Shown: piece after piece, positions 12,295 through 24,490 of the stretch
Layout: every line of letters starts with the position of its first letter
Numbering within the stretch: position 1 is the first letter of the stretch
Origin: Leptoclinus maculatus
Taxonomy: Eukaryota; Chordata; Actinopteri; Perciformes; Stichaeidae
Reading direction: 5' to 3'
Length of the DNA stretch: 64,000 bases
NCBI GenBank assembly: GCA_032191485.1
Contig: JAVDOI010000005.1
Location: 8,504,479-8,568,478 of the forward strand
The notes under the pieces: model-generated
What the model saw: the letters and a program-made list of their open reading frames with translations, nothing else
What the model was told of the DNA's origin: nothing
The model's database searches: none
Translations under genes and position numbers: made by a program

Positions 12295-12621
12295 ATGGAT
12301 CACAGTGGAGCCGGTGAGCCGCCTGGACGAGGCAGAAGACCCTCCGGTCACTCATCCGGGACACAGAGTGGCCAGAGGCCACAAGTAAAGATCACTCCCT
12401 TCCACAGCTCAGCCGTGCTCCACAGGGATGATGCTCTCAGCAACAAACGACCAGGAGCCGCTTCTGGGAGACTGATGGCGACTCCTGGCAGCCGCTTTCT
12501 AGACACACTTGGACGGCTGACTGGTCCACATGTCAGAGGGAGACTCTCTGCTGCTGGGAGCTCAGAGGAACCAGCTCCCAGTCCAGGCTCTGTACTGGCC
12601 TCAACAGGGGAAAAAGCACAA
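12295..12621 (+). CDS. ehmt1: ehmt1-like coding exon 1 (start codon)
   Basis: The ATG is in a good Kozak context (ggcgATGg). The exon encodes 109 residues of low-complexity Ser/Gly/Arg-rich sequence ending STGEKAQ, with donor caa/gtaagt. It has little similarity to the mammalian N-terminus, so the start is chosen from context and phase. Confidence 0.8.
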
Positions 12622-15600
12622 GTAAGTGGTGTTGTTGTCGAGGTGAAATGATCTACTGATGAGCGTTAAGCAATGTCATGTGAAATGTTTCCAAAATATA
12701 TGTATATTGTATATATATTTATTGTATATATATTTTAGAGTGCATGGATTGCAAAAGTTCTGACTTTTCAAACCAGTTCAAACTCATTGATCGAGGTCGA
12801 CTCGTTTTCATTCAGTATCATTAGACGGTATATTATGCAGAATTTAATTAACTTTGGCTGTTTGCATGTCAAATAGTGGGAATCTAAAACATTTTTATAT
12901 ATTAAAATCGTCAGTGTTGGCTGCACATAATAATTTAACCCTTCATATTAATGTAGATATAGTTTTAAGTAAATGTAATAACTGGTTTAGGCTTGCCTTC
13001 TGTTTTCTCATCTATTAAATAGATTATTAAGTATACACAAAAATCACAATTCTAATCAATAAACATGCCTTTATTGTCGTGGCATAGTCATGTTAGACCT
13101 AAAACATAACTGACATGTTTCAGCACCAACTCTTTGTCAGGGAGTGAAACAGATGTTGCCTCCAGTAGGAAACATGTGGTTGTGCCCTAGAGAGGGTACA
13201 TCAGTGACTCTGTTGTCTTCATTTTGCCTCCAAAGCCTCCTGCCAGGAAGGCACCAAAGTCAAGTACAGAGCTTCGTCACAGAGCCGTCTCCACCTCCAT
13301 CAAGCCTCAGTCCGGTTAGTCGTTCATTCCTTTGCAAACTTTATTGATTTGAATCTAACTGGAAGGTAGGCTACCCGATCCAAATGTGAATGTTTTTACA
13401 ATTTAATATGATATTTCATCAGCTGCAGTTATCAACATTTCTCAGCAGGATCAGTAATTACGAATGTTTCAATACATCATCTTCCCATTTGATAATGTAA
13501 GGGGAGGGGAGTAAAAAAGTGCTCTTCTTTAAACGTCCATTGTTTTTATATAATAATAATAATACAGATGATTGATTTTTTTCTTTTAGGCATTATTTCC
13601 CACGGATGACTTCTGGTCACCACCTAACCTCAGTCTGTGTGCTTTTCCTAGCTGTGAAGAGAAGGAAGCGGAAGATGGGAATGTACAACCTGGTCCCCAA
13701 GAAGAAGACCAAGGCCCTCAAACAGCAGGAGAAGGTCGGTCCTTTATTTATATATTCCTTCCTGTTCATCAGACCTCCGACAAGCCCACCGTCACTAGCC
13801 TATTTACAATGTATTCATGTAGCGTATATTCATACCGAGCAGGTCTACACCATACAGAGACCACTACATCTCAGAGGTAAATGTAGTACTTTTACTCTAC
13901 TACATCTTAGAGGTAAATATAGTACTTTTACTCTACTACATCTCAGAGGTAAATGTAGTACTTTTACTCTACTACATCTCAGAGGTAAATGTAGTACTTT
14001 TACTCTACTACATCTCAGAGGTAAATGTAGTACTTTTACTCTACTACATCTCAGAGGTAAATGTAGTACTTTTACTCTACTACATCTTAGAGGTAAATAT
14101 AGTACTTTTACTCTACTACATCTCAGAGGTAAATGTAGTACTTTTACTCTACTACATCTTAGAGGTAAATATAGTACTTTTACTCTACTACATCTCAGAG
14201 GTAAATGTAGTACTTTTACTCTACTACATCTCAGAGGTAAATGTAGTACTTTTACTCTACTACATCTTAGAGGTAAATATAGTACTTTTACTCTACTACA
14301 TCTCAGAGGTAAATGTAGTACTTTTACTCTACTACATCTCAGAGGTAAATGTAGTACTTTTACTCTACTACATCTCAGAGGTAAATGTAGTACTTTTACT
14401 CTACTACATCTCAGAGGTAAATGTAGTACTTTTACTCTACTACATCTCAGAGGTAAATGTAGTACTTTTACTCTACTACATCTCAGAGGTAAATATAGTA
14501 CTTTTACTCTACTACATCTCAGAGGTAAATATAGTACTTTTACTCTACTACATCTCAGAGGTAAATGTAGTACTTTTACTCTACTACATCTCAGAGGTAA
14601 ATGTAGTACTTTTACTCTACTACATCTCAGAGGTAAATGTAGTACTTTTACTCTACTACATCTCAGAGGTAAATATAGTACTTTTACTCTACTACATCTC
14701 AGAGGTAAATGTAGTACTTTTACTCTACTACATCTCAGAGGTAAATGTAGTACTTTTACTCTACTACATCTCAGAGGTAAATATAGTACTTTTACTCTAC
14801 TACATCTCAGAGGTAAATATAGTACTTTTACTCTACTACATCTCAGAGGTAAATGTAGTACTTTTACTCTACTACATCTCAGAGGTAAATATAGTACTTT
14901 TACTCTACTACATCTCAGAGGTAAATGTAGTACTTTTACTCTACTACATCTCAGAGGTAAATATAGTACTTTTACTCTACTACATCTCAGAGGTAAATGT
15001 AGTACTTTTACTCTACTACATCTCAGAGGTAAATGTAGTACTTTTACTCTACTACATCTCAGAGGTAAATGTAGTACTTTTACTCTACTACATCTCAGAG
15101 GTAAATGTAGTACTTTTACTCTACTACATCTCAGAGGTAAATATAGTACTTTTACTCTACTACATCTCAGAGGTAAATATAGTACTTTTACTCTACTACA
15201 TCTCAGAGGTAAATGTAGTACTTTTACTCTACTACATCTCAGAGGTAAATGTAGTACTTTTACTCTACTACATCTCAGAGGTAAATGTAGTACTTTTACT
15301 CTACTACATCTCAGAGGTAAATATAGTACTTTTACTCTACTACATCTCAGAGGTAAATGTAGTACTTTTACTCTACTACATCTCAGAGGTAAATGTAGTA
15401 CTTTTACTCTACTACATCTCAGAGGTAAATGTAGTACTTTTACTCTACTACATCTCAGAGGTAAATATAGTACTTTTACTCTACTACATCTCAGAGGTAA
15501 ATGTAGTACTTTTACTCTACTACATCTCAGAGGTAAATATAGTACTTTTACTCTACTACATCTCAGAGGTAAATGTAGTACTTTTACTCTACTACATCTC

Positions 15601-18242
15601 AGAGGTAAATGTAGTACTTTTACTCTACTACATCTCAGAGGTAAATGTAGTACTTTTACTCTACTACATCTCAGAGGTAAATGTAGTACTTTTACTCTAC
15701 TACATCTCAGAGGTAAATATAGTACTTTTACTCTACTACATCTCAGAGGTAAATGTAGTACTTTTACTCTACTACATCTCAGAGGTAAATGTAGTACTTT
15801 TACTCTACTACATCTCAGAGGTAAATATAGTACTTTTACTCTACTACATCTCAGAGGTAAATATAGTACTTTTACTCTACTACATCTCAGAGGTAAATAT
15901 AGTACTTTTACTCTACTACATCTCAGAGGTAAATGTAGTACTTTAACTCTACTACATCTCAGAGGTAAATGTAGTACTTTTACTCTACTACATCTCAGAG
16001 GTAAATATAGTACTTTTACTCTACTACATCTCAGAGGTAAATGTAGTACTTTTACTCTACTACATCTCAGAGGTAAATGTAGTACTTTTACTCTACTACA
16101 TCTCAGAGGTAAATGTAGTACTTTTACTCTACTACATCTCAGAGGTAAATGTAGTACTTTTACTCTACTACATCTCAGAGGTAAATGTAGTACTTTTACT
16201 CTACTACATCTCAGAGGTAAATATAGTACTTTTACTCTACTACATCTCAGAGGTAAATATAGTACTTTTACTCTACTACATCTCAGAGGTAAATATAGTA
16301 CTTTTACTCTACTACATCTCAGAGGTAAATGTAGTACTTTAACTCTACTACATCTCAGAGGTAAATGTAGTACTTTTACTCTACTACATCTCAGAGGTAA
16401 ATATAGTACTTTTACTCTACTACATCTCAGAGGTAAATATAGTACTTTTACTCTACTACATCTCAGAGGTAAATATAGTACTTTTACTCTACTACATCTC
16501 AGAGGTAAATATAGTACTTTTACTCTACTACATCTCAGAGGTAAATATAGTACTTTTACTCTACTACATCTCAGAGGTAAATATAGTACTTTTACTCTAC
16601 TACATCTTAGAGGTAAATATAGTACTTTTACTCTACTACATCTCAGGTAAATATAGTACTTTTACTCTACTACATCTCAGAGGTAAATATAGTACTTTTA
16701 TTCTACTACATCTCAGAGGTAAATATAGTACTTTTACTCCTCTACATCTGAGGTAAATATAGTACTTTTACTCTACTACATCTTAGAGGTAAATGTAGTA
16801 CTTTTACTCTACTACATCTCAGGTAAATATAGTACTTTTACTCCTCTACATCTGAGGTAAATGTAGTACTTTTACTCTACTACATCTCAGAGGTAAATGT
16901 AGTACTTTTACTCTACTACATCTTAGAGGTAAATGTAGTACTTTTACTCTACTACATCTCAGGTAAATATAGTACTTTTATTCTACTACATCTCAGAGGT
17001 AAATATAGTACTTTTGCTCTACTACATCTCAGAGGTAAATGTAGTACTTTTACTCTACTACATCTCAGAGGTAAATATAGTACTTTTACTCTACTACATC
17101 TCAGAGGTAAATGTAGTACTTTTTACTTGAATACCTGTGAGATGTAGTAGAGTAAAAGTACTATATTTAGACGAGGATTTTAACCAGTAACATTTAGTTG
17201 TTCAATGGTGACGGGGTCCGCCCACTTACTGTCAAATAGAAAAGTCACTGGCTGATGGAAGGAACAATCCTCGCACTCAAATCATAGTTTTCTCCTCGCA
17301 AGCGTCAGTGTGTTTGGATCTCATTTGTTCTGGATATTGACAGTAATTTGACCCCATACTAATACAGGAGTAATAACATCTTTTCTATTAGTTTTTGTTG
17401 GTACAATCCACATGCTTACATACTACATTGTTTGCATAAAAGTAGCGAATGTGAGGTTAAGCCATAGGAAGAGAGTGACTGGGTTTATTTCTGATCACTA
17501 ACACAACTGGCAACATAACTGAAAATGTAATTTATTTGAAATAACTACACTCTGCGTTCAGAGGTTGGCTCAAAGTGAGTGTGGGGATGAAACACTGCTT
17601 CATTTTTTGGAACATGAGAGCACATATATCAAGCAGTACTGAGTCCATACAAGGAATGGAGGCTTAAAATATGACAAATAAGTGTCACCAGCTGTCACTG
17701 ATACAATTGTTGTTCCTTTTCTTGATCAGAAAGAGGAACCAGGACCCAGTGTGGAGAAGAACAGAGCTGCAGCAGATGAGAAAGCAGGCATTCTACCAGA
17801 GACTCTGAAGAACAGAGAACCGACAGCCATCAAGAATGAATCGATGATGGAGGTGGAACCTGGAGAAGGCTGCCATGCTGAATACACAGAGCTGGCCTTG
17901 GACTGTCTAGATCTGAAGGCTCAGGAAGAGCTGCTCTCACCTCCCTTGTCAGGTGACAACTTCAAGATTTATCTTCTACAGAATCCATTTGTATAGGTCA
18001 CAGGTGAATTTCCTGGTGTGATTTGTGGTGGAATAATGGGATGTATGTGTGCAGGAGTAGCAGCGGATGCTGAGGTGACAGAAACAGACCTGGCTGAGGA
18101 GTTACCGCTGTGCTGCTGTCGCATGGAGACTCCTCACAGCGGAGGCAACGTGTCCACACTGGATCAGAGCTGCATGGCCATGGAGAGCACGGATGGAATG
18201 GTAACATCATCTGAAGTAATGAAACAATGCTCTATCTATCTA

Positions 18243-18339
<97 letters not shown>

Positions 18340-21027
18340 GTTTATAGTTATGTATATATATGCAGAAAATGACAACTGGTCAAAATAACAAAAGATGCAG
18401 TGTTTTCAGATCTCCAATAATGCAAAGAAAACAAGTTCATATTAATTTTCAAACAACACAATACTAATGTTTTAACTTGGGAAGAGTTCAGAAATCAATA
18501 TTTGGTGGAATAACCTTGATTTACAATCACAGCTTTCATGCGTGCGCTCCACCATCTCTCACATTGCTGTTGGGTGACTTTATGCCACTCCTGGCGCAAC
18601 AATTCAAGCTGCTCGTCTTTGTTTGAGGGCTTGTGACCATCCATCTTCCTCTTGATCACATTCCAGAGGTTTTCAATGCGCTTCAGGTCTGGAGATTGGG
18701 CTGGCCACGACAGGGTCCTGATCCGGTGGTCCTTCATCCACACCTTCACTGACCTGGCTGTGTGGCATGGAGCATTGTCCTGCTGGAAAAAGCACTCCTC
18801 AGAGCTGGGGAACATTGTCAGAGCAGAAGGAAGCAAGTCTTCTTCCAGGACAACTTTGTACTTTGCTTGATTCATGCGTCCTTCACAAAGACAAATCTGC
18901 CCGATTCCAGCCTTGCTGAAGCACCCCCGGATCATCACCGATCCTCCACCACATTTCACCGTAGGTGCGAGACACTGTGGCTTGTAGGCCTCTCCGGGTC
19001 TCCGTCTAACCATTAGACCACCAGGTGTTGGACAAAGCTGAAAATTGGACTCATCAGAGAAGATGACCTTACTCCAGTCCTTCTGGTCTTTTGCAAACCT
19101 CAGCCTGGCTCTTCTTTGCTTCTCGTTGATGAAGGGCTTTTTTCCTAGCTTAGCACGACTTCAGCCCGGCCCCTAGGAGCCTGTTTCTAACCGTCCTGGC
19201 CGTGCACTTCACCCCAGCTGCCGTTTGCCATTCTTTTTGGAGGTCACTTGATGTCATCCTACGGTTATTGAGTGACAGTCAAATGAGTTGGCGGTCATCC
19301 CGGTGAGTGGAGAGTGGTTTTCGTCCTCTGCCGGTCTGTAGCTCTGTTGTCCTTCATGTCTGCTGCTTGTTCTTGTTCTTATGAACCGCCGTCTTTGACA
19401 TTTTAAGGATGGAAGCAACCTGACGCTCACTGTATCCCTCTGCCAGTGAAACCAGAATTGAACCCTTCTTTTCCTCACTCAAAACTCTTTTTTTTTAACT
19501 CTTTTGGCACGGTCAATAGTCACTTTTATTATTCTGATTACTTTTGAGGTACTGCTAGCACTGTTTCTGCATCCAGCTGGTCTATTGCAAGAGGATAGTG
19601 ATGACCACAGCACTGGTTTTTATACTTTTCTTCATTAAATAAGATTTAATTGTCTAAATGACAATATTTGTATTTGAAATTTGGGAGAAATGTTGTCAGT
19701 AGTTTATAGAATAAAACAAAAAATTTAATTTTACTCAAACACATACCAATAAATAGTAAAACCAGAGAAATTGATAATTTTGAATCTCTACATTTTTTCC
19801 AGAGCTGTATATACAGTATGTGTAAGCTCAATGTAGAACATATCAATAAAAGCTGTTGCTGGGTAAGATTATTAAGGGTCCAAATCCACCAACAGTACTG
19901 GAACCCTATTGGTTTTAATGTTGTACAGTCTGATGATTATTATCTCCTCTCCTCAGCTGATCCGGTGCCAGAGGCGAGTGATGAAGCAGGAAATGATGCG
20001 ACCCTCGAACACGGTCCATCTGCTGGTGTTGTGCGAGGACCACCGGGCCGGTATGGTCAAGCACCACTGCTGCCCCGGCTGTGGACTCTTCTGCCGGGCG
20101 GTGAGCGGAACGCCCAAATTCTTTTTTAACATTGGTATCAGCATGGACCCCAAATCGGTGCATTCCTATTCCATACTGTCACTAGAGTCACATTTTGAAT
20201 ACAGGACTTTTACTTGAGTGCTTTTTTTAATTTTTTAATTGTGGTATTAGTACTTTTACTTACGTAAAGATCTTAGTACTTTACCACTGGTATTGATCTG
20301 TGACACAGGCTCAGTATCAGTGGTGTCTCAGTCACTACCTCTCTCTTATTTAGCAGAGTAACAGTTAAATGGATCGTTTTTGTTAACTTTTCCCTGCTGC
20401 GTTCTCACGTGTGGCGTTTGAGTATGAGGCGTGAAAGTATTCAGCACGCCAACATCAAACGCCTCGCTAGCGCCGACCAAACCGCTTAACGCACGCAACG
20501 TTTTACAGACACTCGCGATGGAGACTCGCATGTGACGTAGCTCTGGCGAGGGTTGTATCCTTCAGATGTGGGGTTCACATGGATTGACAATGCACAAAGG
20601 CTACATAGTAATGCGCGGGACAGTTCCCAGCTGTAGCTCCTAGCAGCAGGTTCAGCACCTTGGAGAGCACCGCTCACTACTACACTAACATACTCCGACT
20701 CCGAGTAAATAATATAATGAAATATAATTGATATGAACAGCAACTAACCGCAAAGCTGTTCAGTGAATATCCTTTCTATAAAACCATGGAGTGCTGTACT
20801 TGGTTTTGTTCAGAAAGAGGCTGAAGGAAGCACAAATATCTGAAAGCATGACATCTGAAATACATTTCCAAAAAGTCGAATGCCCCCTGTAGTGGTGAAA
20901 ACAGAGCTTTCTTTTCTTTAGTCCTCCTACCTACATGCACGCCGAGCTATCAGTCAAACTGTGAGGGGATGTGTTTGAGTGCATATGAGATTACACGTAC
21001 AAGCAGGTGTGGCGTACACATGTGTAT

Positions 21028-21115
<88 letters not shown>

Positions 21116-24100
21116 GGTGGCCTAGCAGGTACGCAGTGAAGGTACTGAGCAGTTAGTGTGCTGAATCCTATCAGACCTCACAGGAGCCGACGTTACACAC
21201 AGGTACCACATCTGAATGAAACGATGTTAGTGTGCTGAGAGCTTTCACACCTGCTCAACGCCTGCTCCTCAAGTTGACTTTGGAGGCGGGATGGAGTAGA
21301 CGGTGGCTGCTGCAGGGGCACCATTTTGGTTTGGGTCTGGAGCCCTGAATAGCTAAAAGTAATGGACAAATAGAAAGCTAAACAATGTTTACAAATCGTT
21401 GAAACTTCTGTCGCTCTAAGCTAGTAGTAGTGCCGATGCAAAGTTGACCAAACCTGACTTTGATAAATGATGGCGTTGAATAACATCAGGGGTGACATCG
21501 ATTCAAAGGGACACGTTTGGAACCTGACGAGTGGTGTCGGGGCACTCGGCTCTAAATGTCTCTGATGTTGTTTTCACTTTTGATTACTACATATGTATTA
21601 TATGTTATATATTGAGATACTGCACTTCTAAACCTTAATACAGTGTTCTCCTGGTCCGTCCCACAGGGCACCTTCATGGAGTGCAGGCCGTATGGCAGCA
21701 TCTCCCACCGCTTTCACCGCGACTGTGCTTCCATCTTGAGGGATCTCAGGTTTTGCCCTCACTGCGGAGAGGACGCCAGCGGTGCGAAGGAGGTCACGGT
21801 GTCCAAGGCTGATCCGTCTCCCTCTGTACCCAGATCAAACTCTGGGCCGGCGCTCCCAGTCGCAGCCCCTGTGGCCACCCTGCCTTCAGTACCAACCGTG
21901 CCTGCTGTTCCACAGATACTCAGAGCTAAGAAGACCAGCGAGCCCCAGAGGAGCAGGAATGAAAGCCCGAGCAGGTAACGTGTTGTCACAGAGAGAACGT
22001 CACTGATATCACAGACTGGCTTTTATGTGATGTCGTCGCTTTCCTGTTCTAATTCAGTTTTTTTGTATTTGTTGATTTTACTAACTTATTTTATTAAATG
22101 CAGTTGCTCTCGATTGTTCGGTTGGGTTTGTTGGCGGGATTCGGAGGCTTTCGGCTGTTGTCGGTGAACGGCTCAGACGGGAGCAGTTTGAGTGGCACGG
22201 CTGGTGTTGCAGGTGGTTTCTGCGGGTCCGGCGCAGAGTGCCACTTTCGGTGACTGCTGCGGTCTCTGAGTTGTTCGGTCCCTTCATGGCGGGCGTCTTT
22301 GGTGCTTGGTGGAGCGGCCTTTTGCTGTTGTGGCCTGGTGCGGGCGCGGCCGGGCGGGGGATCGTAGCCCATTAGCCCCGGGGTGGGCTGAGATTCCTCG
22401 GGGGCGCTGTCGGGCTCTGGTGTCTGGCTGTGCGTCGCGTTTGCATCGGGTCGTGGCAGCAGAGGGGTGCTCTGCCGGGTACTGGAGGTGCTTGTCATGG
22501 GGGGGTTGAGTGGTTTTTGGACTGCGGTGTTCATTGGTGGTGGCACTCTATGTTGGATTTGGGGAGACCGCTTGTGGCATTGGTTGTGTTGAGCTATTTG
22601 GGTTGTTCTTGTTTGGGTTGTTTATTGGGAGCGGCTGGGGGCTTGTAGATTTTGCGGATGGAGCTGATTTGTGGTGGAGGTTGAAGCATTTTGAGTGCAA
22701 CTGTATACATTGATGTGAAAAAGTATTTGCCCCATTCCTGATTTTTTTTTTGATTACTGTCAGACCTGTTGATTCAAGAAATGGAAATAGAAATAGAAGC
22801 TGTCTGACAAAGTGAAGGAGGCTAAAAGATCTGAAAAAGCAACACATTATGCTGAGATCTAAAGAAACTCAAGAACAGATGAGAAGCAAAGTAACTGACA
22901 TGTATCAGTCTGGAAAGGGTTGCAAAGCCATTTCTAAGGCTTTGTGACTCCAGTGAACCACGATGAGAGCCATGGAACTTGGAACAGTGGTGAACCTTCC
23001 CAGGAGGGGCCGGCCGACCAACATTACTGCAAGAACGCATCGACGACTCATCCAGGAGGTCATAAAAGACCCCAGAACAACATCTAAAGACCTGCAGGCC
23101 TCACCTGCCTCAGTTATTAAGGTCAGTGTTCATGATTCAACAATAAGACAGAGACTGGGCAGAAATGGCATCCATGGGAGAGTTCCAAGGCCAAAGCCAC
23201 TGCTGAGCAAAAAGATTTGCCAAAAAACATCTTGATGATCCCAAAGACTTTTGGGCAAATATTCTGTGGACTGACGAGACAAAAGTTTGGAAGGTGTGCA
23301 TCCCGTTACATTTGGTGTAAAACTAACAGCAGGTGGTGTGATGGACCTGGACGACTTGCCATAATTGATGGAACCATGAATTCTGCTCTCTACCAGAAAA
23401 TCCTGAAGGAGAATGTCCGGCCATCAGTTCGTGAGCTGAAGCGCACTTGAGTTCTGCAGCAGGACAATGATCCGCAACACCAGCAAGTCCACCTCTGAAT
23501 GGCTCAAGAAAAGCACAATGAAGGTTTTGGAGTGGCCTCGTCAAAGTCCGGGCTTAAATCCAATTGAGATGCTGTGGCATGACCTCAAACAAGCCGTTTC
23601 TGCTCGAAAACCATCCAATGTGGCTGAATGAAAACAATTCTGCAAAGAAGAGCGGACCAGAACTCCTCCACAGCGATGGGAAAGACTCGTCAAGGTTTAT
23701 ACAACCAGTTATTAGGGTTATACAACCAGTTATTAGGTTTATACAACCAGTTATTAGGTTTATACAACCAGTTATTAGGTTTATACAACCAATTATTAGG
23801 TTTATACAACCAGTTATTAGGTTTATACAACCAATTATTAGGTTTATACAACCAGTTATTAGGGTTATACAACCAGTTATTAGGTTTATACAACCAGTTA
23901 TTAGGTTTATACAACCAGTTATTAGGTTTATACAACCAGTTATTAGGTTTATACAACCAATTATTAGGTTTATACAACCAGTTATTAGGGTTATACAACC
24001 AGTTATTAGGTTTATACAACCAGTTATTAGGTTTATACAACCAGTTATTAGGTTTATACAACCAGTTATTAGGTTTATACAACCAGTTATTAGGGTTATA

Positions 24101-24435
24101 CAACCAGTTATTAGGTTTATACAACCAGTTATTAGGGTTATACAACCAGTTATTAGGTTTATACAACCAGTTATTAGGGTTATACAACCAGTTATTAGGG
24201 TTATACAACCAGTTATTAGGTTTACGGGGTAATTACTGCGTCACATAGGGCCAGGTAGGGTTGGATAGCTCTTCTCCCTTAGTTAATGAAATCATCATTT
24301 AAGAACTGCATTTTGGATTTACTCTGGTTATCTTTGTCTAATATTAAAATGTGTTTGATGATCTGAATCATTTAAGTGTGACAAATATGCAAAAAGATCA
24401 GGAAGGGGGCAAATACTTTTTCACATCACTGTATA

Positions 24436-24490
<55 letters not shown>

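Larger units (their letters stand above)
22706..24433 (+). mobile_element. second Tc1-like transposon, carrying a minisatellite
   Basis: The left terminus gtgaaaaagtatttgcccc and right terminus gggggcaaatactttttcac form inverted repeats, with TA on both sides. The inner right part matches the tail of a known fish Tc1 family (gtttgatgatctgaatcattt, gaaggggg). The element differs from the copy at 18361 in family and orientation. Confidence 0.92.

Noticed and set aside
23694..24224. ttagggtta motifs resembling telomere repeats
   Set aside because: They arise only where a minisatellite variant has one extra G; the period is 21, not 6, so it is not interstitial telomere DNA.
23564..24248. ORFs of IRFIQPV and LLGLYNQ repeats
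   Set aside because: Period artefacts of the 21-bp array in the Tc1 element.
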